Below are positions 8,092 through 16,776 of a stretch of 64,000 nt of DNA, piece by piece. The notes below the pieces were generated by a model that was not told the origin of the DNA, made no database searches, and saw nothing but the letters and a program-made list of their open reading frames with translations. Each line of letters starts with the position of its first letter. Position 1 is the stretch's first letter. Both the position numbers and the translations under genes were made by a program. This DNA comes from Deltaproteobacteria bacterium (GTDB lineage: Bacteria > Myxococcota > JACPTQ01), in assembly GCA_016192705.1 (NCBI GenBank), contig JACPTQ010000021.1, forward strand, positions 1 through 64,000. The letters run 5' to 3'.

Positions 8092-9900
8092 TCAAGGTTC
8101 GATTGTCTTGTCTTCGGGCGAGACTTCGGCGCCGACCGGAATCTTCACGGTAAACGTCGTTCCCACGCCCAGCGTCGACTCGAACGCCACCGAACCATTG
8201 TGCTCGTCAGCGAACTTTTTAACGATGGCGAGCCCAAGTCCCGTTCCACCTTTTTTCCCGTGTGTCACGAACGAATCGAAGAGGCGCGGCGCAATCTCGT
8301 CGGGAACGCCGCCCCCCGAATCCGAAAAAAGAAACACGGCGTTCGTTCCGTCGCATTCGACGCGAATTTCGAAGCGGCCGCCATTGGGCATGGCTTCGAT
8401 GGCGTTTCGCGAGATGTTGTAGAAGATGCGCTTCATCTTGTTCTCGTCCATGTACGCGACGCCGCGATACTTGAGCGCGACGTCGAAGGAGATCCCTTTT
8501 CCGCGGAATTCGGGGCGGAGGTACTCCTCCATCTCCTCAACAAACTTGTGAAGGAAAACGCGCCGGATCAAAATGTTGGACTCGCCGCGCGCAAATGCGA
8601 GCAGCTCGCGCGTCATGTTGCTCAACATGTCGAGCTGTTTCAAAATCGCGCCCGAGAACTCCTCGCGTTCCTTCGGTTCTTCCTCGCGCGCGAGGAGCTG
8701 CACGTACCCGCTGATAATCGTCATCGGCGTTTTGAAATCGTGGATAACCCCAGAGAGCATTTGGCCAATCGTTGCAAGGCGATCCGCCTTTTCCGCTTCC
8801 TCGCGTCGCAGCGCCATGTCGATCGCGCGATTTGCTTGAACCGAGATGAGCGTCAGAATCTTCAAGTCCTCGCTCGAAAACGTCGCGCCAACCCCGCGCT
8901 TGTTGAGCAGTTCGAGCGCGCCAATGATCTTCCCGTCCGATGCGAGCGGCACCGCTATCGCATTACGCACCGTGAAACCAATCCGCGCGGCGATGTCGCT
9001 CGAGTGTCGCGGGTCTTTGTCCGCTTGGTTGACGATGAGCGGCGCGCCCTTCTCGACAACGCACCCGACAATGCCCTCGCCAACTTGAACCCGAAACTTC
9101 TTCGCCTCTTCACCCTTTTCGCCGAGCGCGCTCTTGAAGTAGAGCTGGTTCCGCCCCTCCTCAAGCAGAAGAACCGATCCCGCTTCAACATTAAGGAGCG
9201 TCATCGCCTTCGCGATAATGGAATCGAGCAACTCCTCGAGGCTCCGCGCGCGGCTGATTTCGCGCTCCGTCTCGTAAAGGAGGTCGAGCTCACCCATTTT
9301 CTGTTTGAGCTTCTCCTGCGTCTCGAGGAGCTCGATGTTCTTCGAGACGACCGACAAATAAAGCTTCGAGTTCTCAATTGAAACCGCCGCCTGCGCGGTG
9401 ATCGCCGCGAGCAGCGATTCGTCGTCGACCGTGAAGTAGCCGTCTTTTTTGTTGAGAACTTGAATGACGCCGATGAGTCGCCCGCGCGTGTTCTTCATCG
9501 GCTGGCAAAGCACCGACCGTGTGTGGAATCCCGAGCGCCGGTCCCACTCCTGATTGAAGCGCGGGTCTTTGTACGCGTCTTTGATGTTGAGCGTGCGCCC
9601 CGATTTCGCAACGGCACCCGCGAGCCCTTCGCCAACTTGAACGCGGATCTCGCGGAACTCTGTCCCCTGCAAAACCTTGCTCCAGAGCTCTTGCTTCTCA
9701 TCGTCGAGCAAGAAGAGTGTCGATCGGTCGGCTTCCATGAGCTCGGTTGTCTTGCTCATGACGAGCGATAGAAGTCGGTCGAGATCGAGCGTTGAGCCAA
9801 TCGCGGCGCCGATTTCGCGAATCGACGCCATGCGCTTTTCTGCCAGCGTCAGTTGGCGCTCGAGGTCGTCGCGGCCGTCTGTCGCGGAGCTCTCAGGCAC
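8092..9900 (-). CDS. GAF-GAF sensor histidine kinase
   Basis: A 602-residue soluble two-component sensor. A short coiled coil (1-30) is followed by two GAF domains (about 30-190 and 220-370), which usually bind small ligands or cofactors. HisKA with the phospho-acceptor VIHDFKTPMTIISGY lies near 390. The ATPase domain has the N-box (NISRNAIEAMPNGG), G1 (FSDSGGGVPDE) and G2 (GGTGLGLAIVKKFADEH). No membrane segment is visible, so it should sense an intracellular signal. No response regulator lies next to it. The start is a GTG at 9900 with a weak ribosome site; Met at residue 24 is an alternative. It is divergent from a Ser/Thr kinase gene 97 bases away. Confidence 0.92.
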   Translation of the reverse strand: MPESSATDGRDDLERQLTLAEKRMASIREIGAAIGSTLDLDRLLSLVMSKTTELMEADRSTLFLLDDEKQELWSKVLQGTEFREIRVQVGEGLAGAVAKSGRTLNIKDAYKDPRFNQEWDRRSGFHTRSVLCQPMKNTRGRLIGVIQVLNKKDGYFTVDDESLLAAITAQAAVSIENSKLYLSVVSKNIELLETQEKLKQKMGELDLLYETEREISRARSLEELLDSIIAKAMTLLNVEAGSVLLLEEGRNQLYFKSALGEKGEEAKKFRVQVGEGIVGCVVEKGAPLIVNQADKDPRHSSDIAARIGFTVRNAIAVPLASDGKIIGALELLNKRGVGATFSSEDLKILTLISVQANRAIDMALRREEAEKADRLATIGQMLSGVIHDFKTPMTIISGYVQLLAREEEPKEREEFSGAILKQLDMLSNMTRELLAFARGESNILIRRVFLHKFVEEMEEYLRPEFRGKGISFDVALKYRGVAYMDENKMKRIFYNISRNAIEAMPNGGRFEIRVECDGTNAVFLFSDSGGGVPDEIAPRLFDSFVTHGKKGGTGLGLAIVKKFADEHNGSVAFESTLGVGTTFTVKIPVGAEVSPEDKTIEP

Positions 9901-9997
9901 ACAAAAGTTGTAGACCTTGGACGCGTGAAGAGCAAGCCACGCAAGGTTCCTGTAATCCTGCTTTCCTTATACGAAGTTCTTACTTAATCTTCGCCTC

Positions 9998-10969
9998 GTG
10001 GCTCAGCAAACGATCGCCGACCGCTACGAGGTTGAGCGCGTTTTCGCCGACTCAGGCGGAATGGGCCTCATCTATCTCGCGCACGACCGCCGCGCGTTTG
10101 GGAATCCCGTGCTCATCAAGACGACGCGATACGACAACTCGGAAAACGCGAAGCACTTTGCGTACACCGTTGACGATGCGGTCCTGCACATCGGGAAGAC
10201 GCGCCGAATCCTCGAGTGGGAAAAGAAGATGCTCATTCGCTTCAAGGACGAGCGGATCGAAAACATCCCGAACGTCAACGACTTCGTTTACGCGCCGAGC
10301 ATCACGCTGAAACCGCGCCACACCGGGAAGATGGGCGAATACGCGCTTCCGGCCGACGTCGTCGCGCGCGAGCCGTTTCTCGTGCTCGAAAAGATCCCCG
10401 GCGACAACCTCGAAAAACTTGTAGCGCGCCCCGAGTTTCGCCCGCGCGCCGAGATCGTCGCGCTCAAATGCGCGCGCGAGCTTTGCACCATCCTCCTCAA
10501 GCTGCACAAGCCGTTCGACCTCAAGGGACAAAAGGCGTACTTCATCTTTCAAGACATGAAGCCGGCAAACCTCATCGTGAGCGGCGACGACCACTTCACG
10601 CTTATCGATTTTGGCGGGCTCACGCTGAAACTCGGCGACGCCACGACTGAGCCGACCGCGGGTGTTTTGACGCGCGGCTACATGGCGCCCGAGGCGCAGG
10701 GCGGCAACGAAATCCGCATCGACCACCGGTTTGACATCTATGGGGTCGGCGCGACGCTTTATCACATTTTGACGGGCATTGATCCGAGGTCGCTGTCGGG
10801 CGAATCGCCGGTCCTCGACGTTCGTGCGCTGGCGCGAGCGGGGGTTAGCCTCGAAACATCGCGCGTCGTTGCGCGGGCGCTCGAGCGCCAGCCCGAAAAA
10901 CGGTACCAGTCGGCGGCCGAGATGCGACGCGATCTGATGGCCATTCTCCAATCGCGTGGGGCGGCGTAG
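9998..10969 (+). CDS. Hanks-type serine/threonine protein kinase
   Basis: A 323-residue kinase, almost entirely catalytic domain. Present are a glycine-rich loop (FADSGGMGLIYLAHD, about 17-31), an ATP-binding Lys (VLIKTT), a catalytic loop QDMKPANL (about 186; Gln in place of the usual His/Tyr-Arg), DFGG as the metal site and the GYMAPEAQGG activation-segment end. The Asp-Phe-Gly and the catalytic Asp are kept, so activity is expected. There is no membrane anchor or PASTA domain. The GTG start is 97 bases from the divergent histidine kinase start, so shared regulation is possible. lgt follows 11 bases after the stop. Confidence 0.9.
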   Translation: MAQQTIADRYEVERVFADSGGMGLIYLAHDRRAFGNPVLIKTTRYDNSENAKHFAYTVDDAVLHIGKTRRILEWEKKMLIRFKDERIENIPNVNDFVYAPSITLKPRHTGKMGEYALPADVVAREPFLVLEKIPGDNLEKLVARPEFRPRAEIVALKCARELCTILLKLHKPFDLKGQKAYFIFQDMKPANLIVSGDDHFTLIDFGGLTLKLGDATTEPTAGVLTRGYMAPEAQGGNEIRIDHRFDIYGVGATLYHILTGIDPRSLSGESPVLDVRALARAGVSLETSRVVARALERQPEKRYQSAAEMRRDLMAILQSRGAA

Positions 10970-10980
10970 GCGACAGACAT

Positions 10981-11856
10981 ATGCACGATACGCTCCTCAA
11001 AATCGGCTCGTTCACGGTCTCGACCTACGAAGTATCCTTAACTATTGCGTTTTTACTTGCGATCGGGTTCGCGATCCGTCGCTCTCGCCACGAGGGGGTC
11101 GACCGAGACCTCGTGATCGACGCCTGCCTTTGGCTCGTCATCGGTGGCCTCGTCGGCGCGCGCGTCCTTTATATCGTCACGCAGTCGGAGAACTACTGGA
11201 ACGCCTGCTTTCACCCTGAACTCGTCAAGCCCAAGGCGCTGGCCGAGCCAGATTGTTGGCTCGCTCTCAACCCATTTCGGGGCGGGTTTGTTTATTATGG
11301 TGGTTTTTTGGGCGGGTTGGCCGCGGTCCTTTTGCTGGCGAGACGTCGAAAGGCGCCGTTTTTCGCGCTCGCTGACCTTCTCGCGCCATACCTTATGCTG
11401 GGATTGGCCTTTCATCGCGCGGCTGGCTGTTTTTTAGGCGCCGGCTGTTGTTATGGTTCACCAACATCGCTTCCATGGGGAATCGTATGGCCGGCTGGAA
11501 CCCAGCCGTGGGGCGCCTACCCAAACCAGGCGATACATCCGACGCAACTTTATGAGACGGTTTTCGCAACTGCTCTTTTTTTAGGCTTGCGCGTGCGTAG
11601 AAAAAACAGAGCTTTTAATGGCGAAATCATGATTCTTATGCTTATTGGCTACTCAGTGTTCCGCTTCGTCAACGAATTCTGGCGCGGGGACAAGATTCGT
11701 GGCTTTTTTTTAGGCACTTTGTCGACCTCGCAGGTTATCAGCCTCGGCCTTGTTGCTCTGGGCGTGTTTTGGTGGTTTCGGGCTAAGTCTAAAAAGCCTG
11801 GTTCGTCCGCAGGGCAGCCGGCCCCTACGGATCCACCTCAAGCGGCGGTTTCCTAA
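10981..11856 (+). CDS. lgt: prolipoprotein diacylglyceryl transferase
   Basis: Inner-membrane enzyme that moves a diacylglyceryl group from phosphatidylglycerol to the lipobox cysteine of prolipoproteins, the first step of lipoprotein maturation. It has 291 residues with about seven transmembrane helices. Family motifs are visible: VGARVLYIV, GGFVYYGGFLGG (about 101-112), RAAGCFLGAGCCYG (about 146-159) and HPTQLYE (about 188). Length is usual for the family. Several lipoproteins in this window (cysteine-rich protein, DPP III-like peptidase) would be its substrates. The gene is poorer in G+C than its neighbours in its second half. Its end overlaps the convergent PGPGW gene by 32 bases. Confidence 0.95.
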   Translation: MHDTLLKIGSFTVSTYEVSLTIAFLLAIGFAIRRSRHEGVDRDLVIDACLWLVIGGLVGARVLYIVTQSENYWNACFHPELVKPKALAEPDCWLALNPFRGGFVYYGGFLGGLAAVLLLARRRKAPFFALADLLAPYLMLGLAFHRAAGCFLGAGCCYGSPTSLPWGIVWPAGTQPWGAYPNQAIHPTQLYETVFATALFLGLRVRRKNRAFNGEIMILMLIGYSVFRFVNEFWRGDKIRGFFLGTLSTSQVISLGLVALGVFWWFRAKSKKPGSSAGQPAPTDPPQAAVS

Positions 11857-12229
11857 AGCGTGCCCGCAGTGAGTTCAGCGCATTTCGCACCGAAGGTCGG
11901 CGCACGAGCCGCATCTCCATTCGGCGCTTACCAGGGAAATCGACCAACATGAGTCCGATGAACATCGTCAAGATGCCCTGGCCGGGGACTCCGGGAATGG
12001 CCATGATTGCGCCCGCGACGACGAGGACGCCGCCTATGATGTTTTTGCCGAATCGCGCGAACCAGTTCGCGACGCGCGACCGTGCGGGGTTTGGCTTTGG
12101 CGCATACGACGCCAAGAAGTAGTCCGCAGGGAGCCGCAGAACAAAAAACGTGACGAGCGCGAGGCTGAGGACGGCGCTGACGACGGTGATCGCAGCGCCC
12201 CAGGCGATGTCGGTCCAAGTGATGTTCAT
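11825..12229 (-). CDS. small PGPGW-type membrane protein
   Basis: A 134-residue inner-membrane protein. One hydrophobic segment lies at about 10-32 and another at 66-98. The second carries the IPGVPGQGILTMFIGLMLVD motif, like the PGPGW motif of a family of short transmembrane proteins of unknown function. The C-terminus is basic. It is the last gene of an overlapping trio: its ATG overlaps the stop of the beta-lactamase-like gene (ATGA). Its 3' end runs 32 bases into lgt on the other strand. Confidence 0.75.
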   Translation of the reverse strand: MNITWTDIAWGAAITVVSAVLSLALVTFFVLRLPADYFLASYAPKPNPARSRVANWFARFGKNIIGGVLVVAGAIMAIPGVPGQGILTMFIGLMLVDFPGKRRMEMRLVRRPSVRNALNSLRARFRKPPLEVDP

Positions 12230-13296
12230 AGCGACGAGAAGACGACGTCGTGAATCGTTGGACGCCAGAGCTTGATGAGTTCGTTGTCGCGGCGCGGGTG
12301 AACGCGGTTTGTCAGGAGCACCACAATCACGTCGCGCGTGCGGTCGATCCAGAGTGATGTTCCAGTGAAACCGGTGTGGCCGACGCTGCCTGGCGAAATC
12401 TTTGAGCCGGCTTGCGAACCTTGCGCGCTCTTGGTGTCCCAGCCGAGCGCGCGGTCACTTCCCGGGACGCCGGACCGCGTCCAAAAGAGGTCCACAATGT
12501 CGCGCGGCACGATTTGTCCGCGGAGCAGGGCTCGCGCAAAATCAAAAAGATCCTGCGTCGTCGAGAAAAGTCCGGCGTGGCCCGAGACGCCGCCCATCAC
12601 ATAGCAGTTGTCGTCGTGGACGCGGCCGCGCAGAACCTGCTTTCGCCACGGGCAGTTTTCGGTTGCGGCAAAAGCCGACGCGGGGCGCGGAAGAGGAGCA
12701 TCGGTTGGCGCGTGAAATGTGTTGTGGAGTTGAAGTGGCGCGAAGATTTTTTTCTCGCCGAGGGCGTCGAGGCGTTCGCCGCCGATTGTTTCGACGATCC
12801 AGCCGAGAAGAATCATCGAAAGGTCGCTGTACAGCGCGCGCGTGCCGGGCCGTGTTTCGAGCGGTTCCTGGGCGACGGCCGCGCGAATGGCGTCGCGAGC
12901 AGCCGCCGGGGGCTCGCGTCGATGCGCCTCAAAAAAAGGGCGCCAAGCCGGCAAGCCGCTCGCGTGTGAGAGCAAGTGCCAGACCGTGACCAGCTCCTTT
13001 TGCGGACCAACAAACAGAGGCAAGAAGGCGGCAACGCGGGAATCGAGATTCAGCCGATGTTCGGCGACGGCCTGCATAACGAGTGTGGTTGTGAGCACCG
13101 CCTTCGTCACCGATGCGACGTCAAAAATTGTAGACGTTGAGAGCGGCTCCTCGGTTGGGAATTTTTGCGCGAGGCCGACCGCATGATGAAAGAGAACGTC
13201 GCCGTCGCTCGCGCGTCCGACAAGGAGCTCCGCGCCCGGAAAAGCGCCCGAACGCACCGCTTCCGTCTGACACTGCGTGATGCGGGCGTTATCCAC
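12226..13296 (-). CDS. serine beta-lactamase/penicillin-binding-like hydrolase
   Basis: A 356-residue class C-type (AmpC/EstB/DD-peptidase fold) serine hydrolase. The nucleophile motif SVTK follows IFDVA (about residue 62), the second motif is YSDLS (about 150) and the third is HTG in GHTGFTGTSLW (about 315), so the active site is complete. No signal peptide is visible from the chosen start. The GTG at 13296 is preferred because GGAGGCGG sits just upstream and it overlaps the stop of the LD-carboxypeptidase gene. Longer readings add only Arg/Ser-rich sequence. Next to ldcA it may act on peptidoglycan peptides rather than antibiotics; esterase activity is also possible. Confidence 0.88.
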   Translation of the reverse strand: MDNARITQCQTEAVRSGAFPGAELLVGRASDGDVLFHHAVGLAQKFPTEEPLSTSTIFDVASVTKAVLTTTLVMQAVAEHRLNLDSRVAAFLPLFVGPQKELVTVWHLLSHASGLPAWRPFFEAHRREPPAAARDAIRAAVAQEPLETRPGTRALYSDLSMILLGWIVETIGGERLDALGEKKIFAPLQLHNTFHAPTDAPLPRPASAFAATENCPWRKQVLRGRVHDDNCYVMGGVSGHAGLFSTTQDLFDFARALLRGQIVPRDIVDLFWTRSGVPGSDRALGWDTKSAQGSQAGSKISPGSVGHTGFTGTSLWIDRTRDVIVVLLTNRVHPRRDNELIKLWRPTIHDVVFSSL

Positions 13297-14233
13297 AGAC
13301 CGCCTCCGGGAAGTTAACGGTGAGCGCGTCGGCGTCGATGTCGGCGCGCGTTCCAAGCGGGATGGGGAAATGCGCGCCGCCGTGCCCAAATGGGAACCGC
13401 GCGACGACCGGGCATGAAAGCCCTGAAAGGCAATCGGCGAGAACGTCGGCGACGTCCGTCAGCGGTTTTTCGGGCGGGTCAATGCACTCGACGAACTCGC
13501 CGAGAACGACGCCCGCAACGCGCACGAAGACGTTTGCAAGCGTGAGTTGTGTCAGCATCCGGTCGACGCGGTAGGGGCGCTCGGAGACGTCTTCGAGGAA
13601 GAGGATCGCGCCGTCGACGGGTGGAAAATACGCGGTGCCAACGAGCGATGCGAGCACCGAGAGATTCCCACCGACCGCAGGGCCCGCGGCTCTCCCGCGG
13701 CGGATCGCACTGAGATTCGGTGCGAGGACGCGGCCGATTGCGTTACCGGCAAGGAGGCGCCAGAGCGCGGCGAGCTCGTCGTCCGGTGTTGAGGCGAGGG
13801 TCGTGACGTTCGGACCGTGAATGGACGGGACACCAGCGGTTGCGAAAAGATGCGTTTGTATGGCGGTGATGTCGCTGAATCCTACGAGGAGCTTCGGGTT
13901 CGCGCGGACGAGGTGTGGGTCGAGCCGGCGCAGGATTCGCGCGGCGCCATAGCCTCCGCGTGCGCACCAAATCGCGTTAACATCGGCGTCGGCGAAAAGC
14001 GCCGTGAGAGTCGCGGCGCGGTGGTCGTCATCGCCCGCGAGGTATGCGAGGCGACCCGCGGCGCGGCGGTCGAACCCGGCTGGAAGGACGACGTCGAAAC
14101 CGGCGCGGCGCAAAACGGCGACACCGCGCTCAAAAGTTGCGGCGTCAAACGGGCCGGACGGCGCTGCAATGCCAATGCGGGCGCCTGGGCGAAGCGCGGG
14201 CGGTCGTCGGAGCTGCAACATCGACTGAATCAT
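13289..14233 (-). CDS. ldcA: LD-carboxypeptidase (peptidase S66)
   Basis: Removes the terminal D-Ala from murein tetrapeptides during cell-wall recycling in the cytoplasm. It has 314 residues, normal for the family. Visible signatures are GARIGIAAPSGPFD (about 17-30), WCARGGYGAARIL (about 92-104) and LVGFSDITAIQTHLF (about 117-131), which contains the Ser nucleophile. SIHGPNVTTLA, ILFLEDVSERPYRVDRM (Glu) and GHGGAHFPIPLG near the end (His) follow. The gene begins an operon with the beta-lactamase-like gene and the PGPGW gene, all overlapping. An ATG four codons downstream is an alternative start. Confidence 0.92.
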   Translation of the reverse strand: MIQSMLQLRRPPALRPGARIGIAAPSGPFDAATFERGVAVLRRAGFDVVLPAGFDRRAAGRLAYLAGDDDHRAATLTALFADADVNAIWCARGGYGAARILRRLDPHLVRANPKLLVGFSDITAIQTHLFATAGVPSIHGPNVTTLASTPDDELAALWRLLAGNAIGRVLAPNLSAIRRGRAAGPAVGGNLSVLASLVGTAYFPPVDGAILFLEDVSERPYRVDRMLTQLTLANVFVRVAGVVLGEFVECIDPPEKPLTDVADVLADCLSGLSCPVVARFPFGHGGAHFPIPLGTRADIDADALTVNFPEAVCG

Positions 14234-14303
14234 ATCCGATTTCTTCGCGGCGCACCGTTTGAATTTGACGCGATTCCGAGAACCTGTCTACATTTGCGAA
14301 ACT

Positions 14304-14627
14304 ATGCCGAATTTGAAATTGTCACGTCCCCATTCGTTTCCGCTCGATGAGGCGGCCGGCAAGCTTCGGTCTCTCATGGATTTCGTTCAAAGCGACCTTG
14401 CTCGATTCATCGATAAGGTTGAGTGGGCGCCCGACGGCCGTTCGGCGCGAGTGCGCGGTGCGCTGTTCAAGGGTCGGTTCGCGATCAACTCCACCGCGCT
14501 TAACATCGAGCTCAATGTTTCGATTCTGGCGACGCTCTTTATGGAAAAGATCCGGACGCGAATCGAATCGACTCTCGATCAACATTTTTCGCCAGCAAGA
14601 CCGTCAGCGACCTCGTCACCGCAATAG
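14304..14627 (+). CDS. polyhydroxyalkanoate-system-type small protein
   Basis: A 107-residue protein resembling the PHA granule-region family (PF09650 type), small proteins linked to polyhydroxyalkanoate metabolism in many bacteria. It starts MPNLKLSRPHSF, then has DEAAGKLRSLMDFV, a strand-rich middle (VRGALFKGRFAIN) and a helical end with LDQHF. No PHA synthase or phasin is in the window, so the metabolic link is untested. The ATG at 14304 is preferred to one 15 codons upstream, because the added residues are not family-like. The stop touches repeat R2. Confidence 0.6.
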   Translation: MPNLKLSRPHSFPLDEAAGKLRSLMDFVQSDLARFIDKVEWAPDGRSARVRGALFKGRFAINSTALNIELNVSILATLFMEKIRTRIESTLDQHFSPARPSATSSPQ

Positions 14628-14842
14628 CAGGTTGCTGGAAAACGCCCGCCGTGCGCTCCGGTTGGCTCCGCAGCTCCGCGCTCGCAGACCCTTTTGGTCT
14701 GCTCGCTCCTCGGGCGTTTCCATAAACCAGCGGAAAACCGCGGGTTTCAGATGCGCCCTCAGAGTCGCTGCTGCACCAACCGTGCGCGCGGCGGGCGTTT
14801 CAGTCGCCCCCAGGGGCTTCAAAAGGGTATTTGAGCAGCCTG
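14627..14842. repeat. palindromic repeat R2, copy 2 (long variant)
   Basis: Termini GCAGGTTGCTGGAAAACGCC and GGGTATTTGAGCAGCCTG are inverted copies of each other. The 180-base interior differs from copies 1 and 3. It contains its own hairpin (GCAGACCCTTTTGGTCTGC). It lies between convergent genes, immediately after the stop of the PHA-type gene. Confidence 0.7.
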
Positions 14843-14900
14843 ATAAGGCAATTCGCCGTGTGAAACGAACGGCGAATCGCGCGCGTCGTTCGTGTCGAGA

Positions 14901-16760
14901 TCAGATCGGGAGGCAGTAAGTGAGAAGGCAAGTTGCGCCGTTCGGGCAGCACGCGTTTGCGTTTCCCGAGAGGCACTGCATCTGATCGCACGTGCAAACG
15001 TTTATGAGACCGCCCAGCGACTGGCACGTCTGACCCGCATTGCAGTCGGCATTCGTCGTGCAGCCGCCGCCCAAGCCGCCGCCGGGGCTCGACGAACAAA
15101 CGCCCGTCTGCGGATCGCAGTAAATATTCGGTGCGTTGTTGATGCAATCCATCGGTGACGAGCAGCCGATCGACGCGCCGCCGTCCGCGCCACCGCCACC
15201 TCCGCCCTGGTTTTGACACCGGAGCGTGTTCGTGTTGCACACCTGTCCAAGCGGGCACCCACCGCAAACGTCAGGCACAACGCACGTGTTCGTTGCTTGG
15301 TGGCACTTCGTCGTGCGCCCCGTTCCCGCGCAGTTCGCGTCGCTGACGCACTGCACGCACACCTTGGGGGTTGCAGTGAGCTTGCAAACAAAACCGTTCG
15401 TGCAGTTTTGGTCGCTCGTGCACGCCGCCATTTCGCACGTGTTCGTCGTCAAGTTGCACCGCGCGCCGCTTTGGCACTGCAGGTCCGCGACGCAGTCGAC
15501 GCACTGTCCCGAGCCCGGATTACAGAGTTTCCCCTGCGGGCACGAAACGCCGTCACACCGATTCGCGTTGCAGCTCGACCCATCTACGACGCAATTCCCC
15601 GACTGGCACGCAAACCCACTCGGGCAATTCCCCTGGCCCGACCCGGTGCACGCGCGCGAGCAGTATGCCATCGCGATCTCGGTGCCCGCGGCGTTTGTGC
15701 GCAAACACTTCCCGCCTTGGCACTCCGCGTCCTTTCCGCACGCGCCGCAAATTCCGAGTTTCGACCCGCATGTCCCAAGCGCCGTCAAACAAACTTGCGG
15801 CGTCAAACACGCTGTTGGCGACAGCGCGCAGTTGTTCGCGCACGTTCGCGCGAGTGGCAGGCACTGATGGTTCGCGGCGAAGCACGAAAACCCATCCGGG
15901 CAGCTTTGTGACGCGCAGTCGGTCGTGCAGAATTTTCCGCTCGTCGACGCGGTGCATTTGTTCGCGCCGCCACTTTGCGCGTTACATTCAGCGTCGGCGA
16001 CGCATGGTGCGCAGATTCCAAGGGCCGACTTCAAGCAGAGACCCGTCGTTGCATCGCACGTCGACCCCGGGTCGGCCGCGCAGTCAGCCTGCGTCGCGCA
16101 CCCGACGCGTGGTGAGCAGCGACCGCCCGTACAAAAACTCCCGCTTGGGCAATTCCCCGCGCCGCCGCCGCACGTCCGCGCCACGCACGCGCCGCTCTCA
16201 CACGCTTGCCACGCTTCGGCGCAGTTCCCTTGCGCGTCGCAAAGTGGCACCGCCTCGCACGTCCCCGCGACGCACGTCGCTCCGTTTGCACACCGCCGGT
16301 CGCTCGAATTGCAGTCGACACATCGTTTCGTCGTTGGGTCGCACACTTTGCCGCCGGTGCACGGCACCGTGTCGCACGACGCCGCCTGGCACCGCCCACC
16401 CGAACACGTCTCATTCGCGCCGGTGCAGTCGGTGTCAACGATGCACGATCCGCTCGTCGGAACGCAGCCCCCGTTTACGCAAACCTTGCCGTCGCCGCAA
16501 TCGGCTTGCACCGTGCACACCGGGCGCCCCACGCAAACACCGGCCGTCGAACAAAATCCACCGAGCGGGCAGCCACCTTGTGGGCAGGGCGGCGCTTGGC
16601 AAGAGCCGCTCAAGCACACCGAGTCGGCGCCACACTCCGATTGCGCGACGCACAGGCGCGGCCCCTTGTCCTCTGAGCACGCCGTCAATGCGATGAGGGC
16701 CATCGCCACCCACAACGCCTTGGTGAAGGGTTTCATCCCCGCTGCGATTCTTGTTGTCAT
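14901..16760 (-). CDS. cysteine-rich multi-module lipoprotein
   Basis: A 619-residue exported protein made of many short cysteine modules, of the form CxxxxxCxxxxxCxxGxC, for example CVAQSECGADSVCLSGSC and CTNGFVCKL. The signal sequence ends in a lipobox, ALTACSE, so it should be lipid-anchored at the surface. AAGGAGAT before the ATG at 16760 fixes the start; the longer reading adds eleven residues overlapping the upstream gene. Cys-rich modules of this kind are common in Myxococcota surface proteins and resemble EGF-like or Dickkopf-like folds, but ligand and role are unknown. It follows the DPP III-like lipoprotein peptidase by 16 bases, so the two are probably one operon. Confidence 0.82.
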   Translation of the reverse strand: MTTRIAAGMKPFTKALWVAMALIALTACSEDKGPRLCVAQSECGADSVCLSGSCQAPPCPQGGCPLGGFCSTAGVCVGRPVCTVQADCGDGKVCVNGGCVPTSGSCIVDTDCTGANETCSGGRCQAASCDTVPCTGGKVCDPTTKRCVDCNSSDRRCANGATCVAGTCEAVPLCDAQGNCAEAWQACESGACVARTCGGGAGNCPSGSFCTGGRCSPRVGCATQADCAADPGSTCDATTGLCLKSALGICAPCVADAECNAQSGGANKCTASTSGKFCTTDCASQSCPDGFSCFAANHQCLPLARTCANNCALSPTACLTPQVCLTALGTCGSKLGICGACGKDAECQGGKCLRTNAAGTEIAMAYCSRACTGSGQGNCPSGFACQSGNCVVDGSSCNANRCDGVSCPQGKLCNPGSGQCVDCVADLQCQSGARCNLTTNTCEMAACTSDQNCTNGFVCKLTATPKVCVQCVSDANCAGTGRTTKCHQATNTCVVPDVCGGCPLGQVCNTNTLRCQNQGGGGGGADGGASIGCSSPMDCINNAPNIYCDPQTGVCSSSPGGGLGGGCTTNADCNAGQTCQSLGGLINVCTCDQMQCLSGNANACCPNGATCLLTYCLPI

Positions 16761-16776
16761 CGTGCCCATCTCCTTT

